This document shows positions 8,332-17,130 of a DNA stretch of 61,228 nt, in pieces. How positions within the stretch are numbered: the first letter of the stretch is position 1; each line of letters opens with the position of its first letter. The stretch is taken from the NCBI GenBank assembly GCA_003223245.1, contig QHYI01000158.1:1-61228 (forward strand), written 5' to 3'. This DNA is from Acidobacteriota bacterium (GTDB lineage Bacteria > Acidobacteriota > Terriglobia > Acidiferrales > UBA7541). Made by a program: the position numbers and the translations under genes. The notes below the pieces were generated by a model, which worked only from the letters and a program-made list of their open reading frames with translations, was not told the origin of the DNA and did no database searches.

Positions 8332-9450
8332 ATGAACGTTTGGTCCCTTCTGCAGACCTGCGGGCAAGACATCGTTCATTCACTGCGCGCGCTCCGCAAA
8401 AAACCCATTTTCGCGGCAACCGTGATTTTTACACTCGTGTTGGCGATTGGCGGCAATGCGGCCATGTTTACAATCATCCGTGCCGTTCTTCTTAAGCCGC
8501 TCGAATACCACGACCCGGACCACCTCGTCTATCTGTCGCTTGATAATGCCAGAGAACACAAGCAAGAGCTGGCCTTCACACTACTGCGCTACGAACAAAC
8601 GAGAGCGGCCAACAAGTGTTTCACTGCTGTCGGAGCGTTCCTTCGGACGCCGGAGAACATGGTCCTTGCCGAACCCGGTAATCCTGAGGTTCTGAAGGCA
8701 GCGCGCGTGTCGGCAAATTTTCTACACATTCTTGGCATCCGGCCAGTGATTGGCCGGGAGTTTGCTGCGGATGAAGATGTTACTGGCGGCCCGGCCGTGG
8801 TTATGATCAGCACCGAGCTATGGCGGGACCACTTCGGAGGGGACTCGCAAATTATTGGCAAGCACATCGTTCTCGACGATATGTCCTACACCATCGTCGG
8901 GGTGCTGCCGCAAGGCGTTGCCTTCCCATTCTCCGGTCTGGATGTTGATCCAACTCAAATGGCCAATGCAGTCCGAAGCCAGGTGCTCGCAGTCGACCCC
9001 GACCAGGCCGTTTCGGAGCTCAAGACCATGGATGATGTCTTAGGCACCACATTGGATCAGCAGCGCCTCACCGTGTGGCTGCTGGTCAGATTCGCTGGCA
9101 TAGCGTTGTTGCTCGCGGTCATAGGACTCTATGGCGTGCTGGGCTATTCTGTGGAACAAAGAATTCAGGAACTCGGTGTCCGCAGGGCCCTTGGTGCAGA
9201 GCAACGCCACATCCTCACACTGATTGTCGGCCGGGCGCTCTGGTTAACTTGCAGTGGAACGATCACTGGCGTTTTCGGGGCTCTGGCCTTGGCCCATTCA
9301 ATGCAAGCTCTTCTGTTCCACGTCAGCACAACCGATCCCGTAACTTTCGTTGTGATCTTTCTAGTTTTTGTTGCAGCGCTGGTTTCTAGTTCCGTTCCAG
9401 CTTGGCGTGCCGCGTGTGTCGATCCCCTGGTTGCGTTGCGGGGAGCCTAA
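8332..9450 (+). CDS. ABC-transporter permease of the ADOP type with an internal deletion
   Basis: 372 residues, against about 800 for the intact family (compare the 813-residue gene at 52554). The first part is the N-terminal MacB-type half: a membrane helix at about 27-50, then a periplasmic domain reaching GVLPQGVAFPF (~190-200). After about residue 202 it continues directly as the end of the second periplasmic domain (VRSQVLAVDPDQAVSELKTMDDVL) and the final FtsX domain (about 248-370, VIGLYGVLGYSVEQRIQELGVRRALGA). So the first FtsX domain and most of the second periplasmic domain are missing, with the frame kept. A GAGGAG ribosome-binding site precedes ATG. It may still make a MacB-like four-helix permease or be non-functional. 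No ATPase gene is adjacent. Confidence 0.8.
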   Translation: MNVWSLLQTCGQDIVHSLRALRKKPIFAATVIFTLVLAIGGNAAMFTIIRAVLLKPLEYHDPDHLVYLSLDNAREHKQELAFTLLRYEQTRAANKCFTAVGAFLRTPENMVLAEPGNPEVLKAARVSANFLHILGIRPVIGREFAADEDVTGGPAVVMISTELWRDHFGGDSQIIGKHIVLDDMSYTIVGVLPQGVAFPFSGLDVDPTQMANAVRSQVLAVDPDQAVSELKTMDDVLGTTLDQQRLTVWLLVRFAGIALLLAVIGLYGVLGYSVEQRIQELGVRRALGAEQRHILTLIVGRALWLTCSGTITGVFGALALAHSMQALLFHVSTTDPVTFVVIFLVFVAALVSSSVPAWRAACVDPLVALRGA

Positions 9451-9520
9451 GTGCCCGCCAGGGTGAACCAATGGCTGGGTGTATCGACACTGGATAGTGC
9501 TCCGAGCCTAGCGGAGGAGA

Positions 9521-10732
9521 ATGCCTATAATCTCTCTCGACTTTTTGCGCATGTATAGTGGATGGCTATCTGCCGTTGCGCTGCTGGCAGGGTGTTCGAT
9601 GAGAAGACCAATTGCCTCGATTCATGAGGGTTTTCGCCTGCAAGCAGTCACCGACAGCTTCCTGCTGCTTACACCAGTGACTCCGAAGTCCAACAGCGGC
9701 TCGACATTTCAGTTCACAATTGCCGGCAGCCGCCTGAGAGACTCTTCTGCTCATCGTTGCTCGGTAAAACGGGGCGATTTCAGTCTGAGCCAGGCGAAAA
9801 ACAATTCCACGATTCAGGTAACTCTCCCTGGCCCACAGAAATGGCTTAACGATTTAGAGAATCAGTTAGGTTCCCCTGAGCCTCAAGGAGTCGAGGCTCT
9901 TTATCAAACTGTGGCTGACATCGATAGCCTGAATCAGGAAGGGTGCTTTGTTATCTCCGGAATCACCACTCGGGAGGCGTTGTTGCAGAGTCTTCCCATG
10001 ATGCCAAGCGAGAGCTTATTTAATTACTATGGCTATCTTCCAGGCCGGACGAGTCTCGACCTGAAGCCCGGTATGCGCTTGAGAATTGATCGTGCCTACT
10101 TCGATTCATCTGACGGGCATACCGATAGGCATAACGAGAGGCGTTTTCTTGGAGTTAGTGATGTGTACTTTGACGTAGCCCCAGCCGGTGATCGTCAGAT
10201 TCGGTTCAAACGGCTCGGCGACATCCACTACAACCCGACCTCATTGGCTCGTCGCGTTCAGACCGAGACAAGGGATCTCGATATAACCCTTATGCCACGC
10301 GAGCGTTGCTTCCGGCTCCTTTTCAAGACATACCTAGTGAGCCAGGATCACACTCGGTTGGTGGCAATTATCGGAGGCCACCAGCCCAGCCAGTTGGATG
10401 CGCTTGAGAAGCAGTTCCGGGCAAATTTGCATGAGGATTGCAGACAAGCTGCTGCCGCATACGGAGCCGTGTGTCACGAGTTCAACGGAGCCGTTACAGT
10501 CAGCTCAGAAATACGGGTAGAGTTGAACGGCATACCGAAGTTCATTGCCACAGGAACAACGGTTAAGGAGGTTGTCTCGGGTGGTTCCTTAGAATCACTG
10601 AAGATCCAGCGGCGCTTCATGAATTCCTATTACGATGTTTATTTCGATCCACGTGATTCCCATATCCTGTCACTAGCCTTGGTAGGCGGCGATCGACTCC
10701 GCTGGTCAAAGGCTATTGCTGCCTCACATTGA
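9521..10732 (+). CDS. unrecognised putative lipoprotein, 403 aa
   Basis: The N-terminus carries a short hydrophobic segment ending LLAGC, a lipobox with cysteine at residue 25 (residue 15 if the second ATG, at 9551, is used). GGAGGAGA stands immediately before the first ATG, which is rather close, so the internal ATG is possible. The rest has no membrane segment and contains scattered cysteines (about residues 79, 156, 300 and 332). The tail ending VKEVVSGGSLESLKIQR and ALVGGDRLRW vaguely recalls SLBB-type polysaccharide-export repeats, but I would not assign it. It follows the truncated permease by 70 nt and precedes a long non-coding gap. Function unknown; probably anchored to a membrane. 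Confidence 0.65.
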   Translation: MPIISLDFLRMYSGWLSAVALLAGCSMRRPIASIHEGFRLQAVTDSFLLLTPVTPKSNSGSTFQFTIAGSRLRDSSAHRCSVKRGDFSLSQAKNNSTIQVTLPGPQKWLNDLENQLGSPEPQGVEALYQTVADIDSLNQEGCFVISGITTREALLQSLPMMPSESLFNYYGYLPGRTSLDLKPGMRLRIDRAYFDSSDGHTDRHNERRFLGVSDVYFDVAPAGDRQIRFKRLGDIHYNPTSLARRVQTETRDLDITLMPRERCFRLLFKTYLVSQDHTRLVAIIGGHQPSQLDALEKQFRANLHEDCRQAAAAYGAVCHEFNGAVTVSSEIRVELNGIPKFIATGTTVKEVVSGGSLESLKIQRRFMNSYYDVYFDPRDSHILSLALVGGDRLRWSKAIAASH

Positions 10733-11087
10733 ATGCTCGGAACTCGCGCAAACTTCGCTTGGCCAACTCTGAGATTCTTAAATCTCGGCGCGCATTACCG
10801 AATGGGTTATAGCTCTCCGTTCCGTCTCTAAGCAGGCCAATGCATACGAAATGTTACGGGACGGCAAGGGTAAGCTGTCACAAAGTTCCCGCGCTGAATC
10901 TTATCCGAAAAGCGAGGAGGTGCGCCCGGCACCTTCCAATCGCCCACAAACTCAACCGGCCTGCTCGTCGGTCTACGGAATCCGTTCGCCGGTAAAACGA
11001 GGGTTCTGGCCGAATCCTGGGTGCGGCCTTCTCGAGGAACTCCTAATTCTTACGTTGCGGCCGGAAAAACGGCCGCGCGAGGTCCAC
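10733..11087 (+). other. non-coding leader region with a GC hairpin before the LiaF-like operon
   Basis: No supported gene in this stretch. It holds the upstream region of the four-gene operon that begins at 11088. A perfect inverted repeat GCGGCCG (11057-11063) / CGGCCGC (11070-11076) with loop GAAAAA ends only 2 nt before the GAGGT ribosome-binding site (11079-11083). It could act as a terminator-like or translation-modulating hairpin. Confidence 0.5.
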
Positions 11088-11459
11088 ATGGCGACAAGGC
11101 AGACATCCTCCAAGAGCCTCCACGCGGTTACGGGCGCCCTTCTCCTTAGCCTCGGCCTGCTCCTGCTTTTCGCGAATCTGGATGAAGTCGCGGCCCGTGT
11201 CAGCGACTCCTTCTCCTCGACTGCGGGTGCTTTCAGCACGGTGATAGAAATTGGTCTAGCCGGGATGCGCGCAGTGCAAGCCTACTTCTTCGACCACCAC
11301 ACATTTCAAGCCGGTCTTCATTCGATCTTGGTATCCTTCTGGCCGCTGGTTCTGGTTATTATCGGAGCTACACTCTTGCGAAGCGCAATCAGCAAACGTT
11401 ATGCGAATCCGAGGTTGGCTCGGACTTTTTCACCGCGGGAATACGAAAGTGAATCCTAA
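11088..11459 (+). CDS. small membrane protein, first gene of the LiaF/LytTS-like operon
   Basis: 123 residues from ATG 11088, which has GAGGT 4 nt upstream. Two clear hydrophobic segments: LHAVTGALLLSLGLLLLFANL (about 10-32) and ILVSFWPLVLVIIGATLLRSA (about 82-102). The second carries the FWPLxLIxxGxxLL pattern found in LiaI/LiaF-type (DUF5668) membrane domains. The intervening part is probably extracytoplasmic. The next gene starts about 40 nt downstream on the same strand and has the same motif twice, so the two may form a membrane complex. A longer reading with an upstream start at 10851 is less likely because its N-terminal part has the composition of non-coding DNA. Confidence 0.65.
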   Translation: MATRQTSSKSLHAVTGALLLSLGLLLLFANLDEVAARVSDSFSSTAGAFSTVIEIGLAGMRAVQAYFFDHHTFQAGLHSILVSFWPLVLVIIGATLLRSAISKRYANPRLARTFSPREYESES

Positions 11460-11498
11460 GCGGCCGACGGAGCAGTGCTGGAACTACAGGAGAGATTT

Positions 11499-12371
11499 GT
11501 GAGCGACGAACACAATTTCGATCCAAAGAAATTCAGCGACGACATCTGCGACTCCGCGCGCAAATTCAAGGACGACCTCCAGGAGCAGATTCATCGCAAC
11601 ATCTACGATAACTGGAATCGGCGGAACGAGAGGCGGGGCGGGCGGCGCGGGCCTTTGGTCGTTGGCATAGACCTTCGCGGACGCGGACGCGGCGGCATCC
11701 TCATGGGCGCCATTCTGGTGCTCACCGGGGTTGCCATCCTGCTCGATCACATGGGGTATGTTTCCGTCTATTCCCTTTGGTGGCGCTTTTGGCCCCTCCT
11801 CGTTGTGCTGGTCGGTGTTGTTAATTTTGTGTCGCGCGACAGGTCCTGGGGCGTTTTTTTGATGGCCGCGGGTGTTCTGCTTCAACTGAATCAGTTGGGA
11901 ATCACGCACTTTGGCTGGCGAGACTTCTGGCCGATGCTGCTGATCGCTATCGGGATTCTCGTGTTGTGGGGATCGTTTGGTTGGAACAAGAAGCCGCCAG
12001 TCCCTCAATCGGCACCGGGCGATCCGCACACCACCTTGAACGAGGCTGTGGTCTTTGGAGGGCTGGAGCGGCGCATGACCAGCCAGGATTTTCAGGGCGG
12101 GGACATCACTGCCATTTTTGGCGGCGTCGAACTGGATCTCACGGAAGCACACATCCAGGCAAACGAAGCGACCCTGGCAATTACCGCTATCTTCGGTGGC
12201 GTGGAACTGCGTATTCCCGTCGGATGGCAGATCGCCTTCCGTGGCGCGCCCATTTTCGGCGGCATCGAGGACAAAACGCGAACTCCACGCATGGATAACG
12301 CGACAAGCGACCTCAAGACACTGGTAATCACCGGCACCGTCATCTTTGGCGGGCTGGAAATCAAGAACTGA
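11499..12371 (+). CDS. LiaF-like envelope-stress protein (LiaF transmembrane and C-terminal domains)
   Basis: 290 residues from GTG 11499, chosen because AGGAGA lies 5-6 nt upstream; an in-frame GTG at 11475 is the alternative. An arginine/glycine-rich cytoplasmic N-terminus (NRRNERRGGRRG) precedes four hydrophobic segments: GGILMGAILVLTGVAILLDH, LWWRFWPLLVVLVGVVNFVS, GVFLMAAGVLLQLNQLG and FWPMLLIAIGILVLWGSFGW. The C-terminal part has repeated beta-strand motifs with VFGGLE, AIFGGVELDL, AIFGGVELRIP, PIFGGIED and VIFGGLE, the hallmark of the cell-wall-active antibiotic response (LiaF C-terminal) domain. In Firmicutes LiaF restrains the LiaS/LiaR system. Here the partners downstream are of the LytS/LytTR type instead. 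Confidence 0.85.
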   Translation: MSDEHNFDPKKFSDDICDSARKFKDDLQEQIHRNIYDNWNRRNERRGGRRGPLVVGIDLRGRGRGGILMGAILVLTGVAILLDHMGYVSVYSLWWRFWPLLVVLVGVVNFVSRDRSWGVFLMAAGVLLQLNQLGITHFGWRDFWPMLLIAIGILVLWGSFGWNKKPPVPQSAPGDPHTTLNEAVVFGGLERRMTSQDFQGGDITAIFGGVELDLTEAHIQANEATLAITAIFGGVELRIPVGWQIAFRGAPIFGGIEDKTRTPRMDNATSDLKTLVITGTVIFGGLEIKN

Positions 12372-12380
12372 GCCCGCCCC

Positions 12381-13448
12381 ATGCACCCGCTGCTGACGCG
12401 CAATCGCCTGCGGTTCTACCTGCTGAGCTGGATTCCGCTGGCCCTGATCCTGGTTTACGTGATGGCCTCAGGCGGCAATCTCAGTTGGGCGGAATCGTCC
12501 ATCATCGTGATTCCCCTCTGCGGACTGTACGCGTTCATTTGCCTTTCCGCCTGGTACACCGCCAAGAGCGCCTCTTTGCAGCGCGAAAGCGCGCTGCGCC
12601 TCATCGTGATTCACTCGGTGGCTGCGGCGCTTGTCAGTTACTTTTGGATGGGACTAGGTTGGGTTCTGGTGGCGGCGCTTTCCAGGACGACGGCTTTTCG
12701 CGGACTCGACCACCGCTTCGCCCGGGACGGCGCGATTTTGTTTATCGCGGGATATCTGCTTTATTTGGTCTCCGTGGCTTCGCAGTACGTGATCCTGTCG
12801 CTCGAAGCCTCACGCGAAGCCGAAGCTCGCGTCATGGAAACCAGCGTTTTGGCTCGAGAGGCCGAGCTCAAAGCGCTCAAGGCCCAAGTGAATCCGCACT
12901 TTCTCTTCAACAGTCTTAACTCCATCAGCGCGCTCACGAGCGTCGATCCGGCGAAGGCCCGTGAGATGTGTATCCTTCTCTCCGACTTCTTGCGCATGAC
13001 CCTCGGCCTGGGCGAAAGAAGCGTCATTCCGCTTTCCGAGGAACTCGCTCTTCTGGACCGTTTTCTGGCCATCGAAAAAGTGCGGTTCGGTTCGCGTCTC
13101 CGTGTCGAGGAGAAAATTCAGGAAGAATCGAAGGCTATGCTCGTTCCCCCGCTAGTGCTTCAGCCTTTGGTGGAAAACGCCGTGGTACACGGAATTGCGA
13201 ACCTCCCGCTAGGGGGCATCATCCGACTCGCTTCCGGGCTTCAGGATGGCCGGCTCCTCATGACCATTGAGAACACGTTTGACCCGGAGTCCACCCCGGT
13301 CCGCCGCAAAGGGATGGGCTTGGCGAACGTGCGGTCGCGCTTGGAGTGCCGCTACGGGACCGATGCCAGCATGCGTGTGGATCCGCAAGCCGATCACTTT
13401 TGCGTGGAATTGTCCATGCCTGCGGAAACGGGAGAGGCTCGCAAGTGA
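12381..13448 (+). CDS. LytS/YehU-type sensor histidine kinase
   Basis: 355 residues. About four membrane helices occupy residues 11-140 with very short loops, so the sensor is probably intramembrane. The His_kinase phospho-acceptor motif is NPHFLFNSLN with H173, preceded by a coiled segment EARVMETSVLAREAELKALKAQV. The ATP-binding HATPase domain shows the N box in PLVLQPLVENAVVHGI and a G box in KGMGLANVRSRL. It starts 9 nt after the LiaF-like gene and its stop overlaps the regulator start by 4 nt (GTGA, 13445-13448), so it should phosphorylate that regulator. The input signal, perhaps envelope stress sensed with the LiaF-like protein, is inferred from context only. Confidence 0.93.
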   Translation: MHPLLTRNRLRFYLLSWIPLALILVYVMASGGNLSWAESSIIVIPLCGLYAFICLSAWYTAKSASLQRESALRLIVIHSVAAALVSYFWMGLGWVLVAALSRTTAFRGLDHRFARDGAILFIAGYLLYLVSVASQYVILSLEASREAEARVMETSVLAREAELKALKAQVNPHFLFNSLNSISALTSVDPAKAREMCILLSDFLRMTLGLGERSVIPLSEELALLDRFLAIEKVRFGSRLRVEEKIQEESKAMLVPPLVLQPLVENAVVHGIANLPLGGIIRLASGLQDGRLLMTIENTFDPESTPVRRKGMGLANVRSRLECRYGTDASMRVDPQADHFCVELSMPAETGEARK

Positions 13449-14206
13449 GTAGCCCACAAAAGAAAATTGGCGCGCTCATTGTGGACGATGAAGAGCTTGC
13501 GCGCCACGTCGTGCGCGAGCTTCTTGCCACTCATCGAGAAATCGAAATTCTCGCCGAGTGCGCCAACGGCTTTGAGGCCGTCAAAGCTTTCGGCGAACAC
13601 AAGCCCGACTTGGTCTTCCTCGATGTCCAGATGCCAAAACTTACAGGGTTCGATGTTCTGGAGCTGATTGGCGAAGATGTGTGTGTCATCTTCACTACCG
13701 CCTACGATCAATACGCGATGCGCGCGTTCGAGGTGCACGCCGTCGATTATTTGCTGAAGCCCATCGGGAAGCAGCGCTTCGAGGAGGCCCTTGAACATGC
13801 AAAGCGCAGGCTCGGCGAACAAATGCCTTCCGCCCAGAAACTCGCTGACGCCGCTCGCCCGCCGCAGCAATTCCTTGAGCGCCTGGTGGTCAACGCGGGG
13901 ACGCGCGTGACGCTCATTCCCGCCGCCAAGCTCGATTACGTCGAAGCCCAGGACGATTACGTCGCTCTTGCCAGCCAGGGCAAAAAGCATCTCAAGCAGC
14001 AGACCATCGCCAGCCTCGAAGCCTGCCTCGACCCCCACTGCTTCGTGCGCATTCACCGCTCGTACATCGTGAATTTGGAAAGAGTCGTGCGCATCGAGCC
14101 GTACCGCAAAGACAGCCGCTTGGCGATTCTCAGCGATGGCGCGCGCCTCCCCGTCAGCCGCGCCGGCTACGCCCGCCTGCAATCTCTGCTCGAAGAACGC
14201 AAATAG
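13445..14206 (+). CDS. LytTR-family response regulator
   Basis: 253 residues from GTG 13445, which overlaps the kinase stop codon. The receiver domain (about 7-125) has the acidic pair in LIVDDEELAR, phospho-acceptor D60 in PDLVFLDVQMP and the conserved lysine in YLLKPI. A linker rich in Q and P leads to a LytTR DNA-binding domain (about 148-250, with LDYVEAQDDYVAL, FVRIHRSYIVNLERV and LPVSRAGYARL). LytTR proteins bind paired direct repeats about 9-10 bp long. None was identified by eye upstream of the operon. An in-frame upstream ATG exists at 13346 but lies inside the kinase gene and is rejected. Confidence 0.93.
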   Translation: MSSPQKKIGALIVDDEELARHVVRELLATHREIEILAECANGFEAVKAFGEHKPDLVFLDVQMPKLTGFDVLELIGEDVCVIFTTAYDQYAMRAFEVHAVDYLLKPIGKQRFEEALEHAKRRLGEQMPSAQKLADAARPPQQFLERLVVNAGTRVTLIPAAKLDYVEAQDDYVALASQGKKHLKQQTIASLEACLDPHCFVRIHRSYIVNLERVVRIEPYRKDSRLAILSDGARLPVSRAGYARLQSLLEERK

Positions 14207-14316
14207 GTTTGTGGGCTGCGAAACGGATTAACCGGGAGAAGCTACGGGTTCACCCGCATAAGCAGATCTGATTAACGGGAATGCTTCACACCAGTTGAGG
14301 TATCGCAAGGAATTCT

Positions 14317-14982
14317 TCACGCGAGCTTCTTTACCCAGATGCGACTCGTGGCGGGTTTACCGAGGTGCACGATTTTTCCATCGACGCGCAGAGTCATGGT
14401 CTCGTCGTACTCGCGCTTCAGCACATCGACGATGGTCGCCGGTCGCAAGTGCAGTCCTTCCAGGAATTCCAGAAACTGCGCATCTTTTTCATACACGCAG
14501 AGAATTTCGCCAGCGTCCTTCGCGCGCAGATCCGCCAGCAGCACGGCGCCTTGCTTTCGCAACATGGCGATGCCCCCGCGCATCGGCACGCCGTGCGGGC
14601 AGCTCTTCTTGCCGCCAAAGCGCTTGATGAGCAAAGCTTCCACTTCGGGCGAGATCGCATGCTCAAGCCGTTCGGCTTCATCGTGTGCTTTCGACCAGGA
14701 AAGCCCGATCACATCGGTCAACAACAACTCGGCGAGCTGGTGGCGCATCGCAAGATATTCCGCAAATTTTCTGCCTTTTTGTGTCAGCGCGATTTGGCCA
14801 CTGCGATCGACGCGCACGTGCCCGTCGCGCGTCATGCGCTTCAGCGCCGCTGTGACTGCTGGTGGAGTGACCTGCAATTCTTCTGCGAGCCGCGCGCTGA
14901 TCGGTGTCTGGTTCTCCTCCAGCATTTCCCAGATGGCCTTCAGGTAGTCTTCCTGCGATACGCTGGTTTTCTCTCGCCGCAA
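14317..14982 (-). CDS. DtxR/MntR-family metal-dependent repressor
   Basis: 221 residues. An N-terminal winged helix (SQEDYLKAIWEMLEE, ISARLAEELQVTPPAVTAALKRM, DGHVRVDRSGQIALTQKG) is followed by the metal-binding dimerisation domain (HQLAELLLTDVIGLSWSKAHDEAERLEHAISPEVEALLIKRFG, then CPHGVPM). A C-terminal FeoA/SH3-like domain completes it. In this family Fe2+ or Mn2+ promotes DNA binding to shut off uptake genes; which metal is used cannot be told. The start is TTG at 14980-14982 with GGAGCGGAG just upstream. It is the last gene of the B6 operon, 8 nt after the phosphatase gene, an unusual place for a metal regulator. Confidence 0.9.
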   Translation of the reverse strand: MRREKTSVSQEDYLKAIWEMLEENQTPISARLAEELQVTPPAVTAALKRMTRDGHVRVDRSGQIALTQKGRKFAEYLAMRHQLAELLLTDVIGLSWSKAHDEAERLEHAISPEVEALLIKRFGGKKSCPHGVPMRGGIAMLRKQGAVLLADLRAKDAGEILCVYEKDAQFLEFLEGLHLRPATIVDVLKREYDETMTLRVDGKIVHLGKPATSRIWVKKLA

Positions 14983-14990
14983 CTCCGCTC

Positions 14991-15458
14991 CTATCTTGCT
15001 AGTTTCTGGCTTTGCCGCTTTTTCCTCAGACTAAGCGCAAGCTGATTCACGCGCCGCTGAATCCCATCGAGGACACGCTGATAAGTCTCCGGATCTTCGC
15101 CGTAAGGATCCTCAACCAGCCACTCTTGCACATTTTTCTGTCCGCGGAAAATTTCTTCGCTGGGTATCCCGGTCATATTGATAATAAGATCCGCCGCTTC
15201 GACAGCTTCTTTGGTGAGAGCATCGGAGGTCAGCCCGTTCGCAAAATATCCGTTCTTCGTCAGCGTCTGTTTTGTGAGTTCCGCAATGTAGCCGAGAGGA
15301 TACAGTCCCGCGCTGGAAGGTTCTATTACATCTGTAGCGTCATAGCGCGCAATTGATTCCGCCATCGGACTTCGACAGGCATTTCCCACACACACGAAGA
15401 GCACCCGAGTGCGTTGGGAGCGGGCAGCTCCCGGCGCAACGCTTTTTTCTTTTTTCAC
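14991..15458 (-). CDS. low-molecular-weight phosphotyrosine phosphatase / arsenate reductase
   Basis: 155 residues. The P-loop is CVGNACRS with C23 and R29 (C-x5-R), near the N-terminus as in all LMW phosphatases and thioredoxin-linked ArsC enzymes. The general-acid aspartate lies in VEDPYGED near residue 118. Cysteines equivalent to the ArsC Cys82/Cys89 redox pair are not evident, which favours a protein phosphatase over an arsenate reductase. Many relatives are still annotated arsC. The start is GTG overlapping the pdxT stop (GTGA, 15455-15458), so translation is coupled to pdxT. Cytoplasmic. Confidence 0.85.
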   Translation of the reverse strand: MKKEKSVAPGAARSQRTRVLFVCVGNACRSPMAESIARYDATDVIEPSSAGLYPLGYIAELTKQTLTKNGYFANGLTSDALTKEAVEAADLIINMTGIPSEEIFRGQKNVQEWLVEDPYGEDPETYQRVLDGIQRRVNQLALSLRKKRQSQKLAR

Positions 15459-16060
15459 GTTGAGGACTTGCCGCCGTTCGCGGACTTCTTTACCCGCGCT
15501 TTGGCCAGGCTGAGAAAATGTTCGTGCACCGTAGTGTCGTCTGTCAATTCCGGATGAAACGTGGCAGCCATGATGTTCTCGTGCTGCACTAACGCGGGCT
15601 TCCCAGCGTATTCCGCGAGAACTTTTACGCTGGGCCCGGCACGTTCAATCACCGGTCCGCGAATGAAGACCATCTCGAGCGGCCCTTTTTTGAGCACCGT
15701 CGGCCCGCTCACCACGTCACTGGCGATTTGACGGCCATACGCGTTGCGCACAACGGTCATGTCCATCAGATTCAGGGAAACCTGCGCGGGATGCTTCACA
15801 TCTTTGGCAAGGAGAATGGCCCCTGCGCACGTCCCGAAAATGGCCCCACCGTGCTCTGCAAATTTCACAATTTTATCGGCCAGACCTTCTTCCTGCAAAA
15901 ACTTCAACTGCGTAGTGCTTTCGCCGCCCGGTAGAACCAGTCCGTCACAGCCGTCGAGATCGGTGGCGGTACGCACTTCCCTGGTCTCCGCGCCGAGTTG
16001 CTGCAACATCGCCGCGTGCGCCTCAAAATCTCCCTGAACCGCCAGAATCCCGATCTTCAC
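15455..16060 (-). CDS. pdxT: pyridoxal 5'-phosphate synthase glutaminase subunit
   Basis: 201 residues from GTG 16060. It opens KIGILAVQGDFEAH, the invariant PdxT start, so the longer reading from 16102 is rejected. It is a class I glutamine amidotransferase with PGGEST (44-49), nucleophile C78 in FGTCAGAILLA and the C-terminal HPE of the triad. It makes ammonia that is channelled to PdxS for vitamin B6 synthesis from ribose 5-phosphate, glyceraldehyde 3-phosphate and glutamine. It follows pdxS by 87 nt on the minus strand and overlaps the phosphatase start. Cytoplasmic 12+12 complex by family knowledge. Confidence 0.96.
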   Translation of the reverse strand: MKIGILAVQGDFEAHAAMLQQLGAETREVRTATDLDGCDGLVLPGGESTTQLKFLQEEGLADKIVKFAEHGGAIFGTCAGAILLAKDVKHPAQVSLNLMDMTVVRNAYGRQIASDVVSGPTVLKKGPLEMVFIRGPVIERAGPSVKVLAEYAGKPALVQHENIMAATFHPELTDDTTVHEHFLSLAKARVKKSANGGKSST

Positions 16061-16147
16061 TTCTCGCCCCACTCTAGATTTTGCTATGGCTCCCGCAAGC
16101 ACAGCGATGCTGCCCCGCGAAAAAAGCTCTTACCAAACAACCCTTCT

Positions 16148-17068
16148 TTACCAGCCGCGCGTTTGCAGCAAATCTTTTTCTGCCAGTTGCCGCACGTCGA
16201 GACCGCGCATGGCCTCGCCAAGTTCCTCGTGTGCTTCGAGCACCGCCATCGGATCTTCAAAGTGCGTAGTCGCTTTTACAATAGCCTTCGCGCGTGCTTC
16301 GGGATCGCTCGACTTGAAAATTCCCGACCCGACAAACACCGCTTCGGCGCCAAGCCTACGCACCAACGCTGCATCCGCTGGCGTGGCGATTCCGCCGGCC
16401 GAAAAATTCGGTACCGGCAGCCTCCTGGTTTTCGCGATTTGACGAACCAGCTCCAATGGCGCGCCCAATTCTTTCGCTTCGCGCATCAACTCATCGTCGC
16501 GCATGGTGGTCAGCTTCTTCATCTGGCTCATGATCGCGCGCATGTGCCGCACCGCTTCCACCACGTTGCCCGAACCCGCTTCGCCCTTCGTTCGAATCAT
16601 CGCCGCGCCTTCCGCAATGCGTCTCAGCGCCTCGCCCAGGTTACGCGCGCCGCAAACGAACGGGACGCGGTAATCGTGCTTCCAAATGTGGTTCTCTTCA
16701 TCGGCGGGCGTCAGCACTTCACTCTCATCAATGAAGTCCACTTCCAGCGCCTGCAAAACCTCGGCCTCGGTGAAATGTCCAATGCGCACTTTGGCCATCA
16801 CCGGAATCGTAACCATGTTCATGATCTCGCGAATCACTTTGATCGACGCCATACGCGCCACGCCACCCTCTTTGCGAATGTCCGATGGCACGCGCTCCAG
16901 CGCCATCACCGCGCAAGCTCCGGCGTTTTCAGCGATCTTGGCCTGCTCCGCGTTCGTGACGTCCATAATCACGCCGCCTTTGAGCATCTCCGCGAGGCCC
17001 ACTTTCACGCGCCATTCATTCGAGCCTTTGCTGCCATTGCCATGGCCATTGGGTTTCTTCACGTCCAT
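16148..17068 (-). CDS. pdxS: pyridoxal 5'-phosphate synthase lyase subunit
   Basis: 306 residues. A (beta/alpha)8 barrel with the highly conserved PdxS blocks [34 protein letters not shown] (first catalytic lysine), [16 protein letters not shown] (second catalytic lysine) and [18 protein letters not shown]. It condenses a pentose phosphate, a triose phosphate and ammonia to pyridoxal 5'-phosphate. GGGAG lies about 8 nt upstream of ATG. A glycine/asparagine-rich tail of about 17 residues precedes the usual N-terminus. Its neighbours are the hotdog thioesterase upstream and pdxT downstream in the same operon. Confidence 0.97.
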   Translation of the reverse strand: MDVKKPNGHGNGSKGSNEWRVKVGLAEMLKGGVIMDVTNAEQAKIAENAGACAVMALERVPSDIRKEGGVARMASIKVIREIMNMVTIPVMAKVRIGHFTEAEVLQALEVDFIDESEVLTPADEENHIWKHDYRVPFVCGARNLGEALRRIAEGAAMIRTKGEAGSGNVVEAVRHMRAIMSQMKKLTTMRDDELMREAKELGAPLELVRQIAKTRRLPVPNFSAGGIATPADAALVRRLGAEAVFVGSGIFKSSDPEARAKAIVKATTHFEDPMAVLEAHEELGEAMRGLDVRQLAEKDLLQTRGW

Positions 17069-17130
17069 CTTGCTTCTCCCTTCGGTTTCAAAACTCCCGA
17101 CGGCGTTAAACCGTCAAAATCGTTTACTGG

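Noticed and set aside
10851-11087. Extended N-terminus of the first gene of the LiaF-like operon
   Set aside because: The part before ATG 11088 is rich in S, R and P and crosses a strong hairpin; a good GAGGT site supports 11088.
13346-13444. Earlier ATG start of the LytTR regulator
   Set aside because: It lies inside the kinase gene in another frame; the GTG at 13445 overlaps the kinase stop and begins just before the receiver domain.
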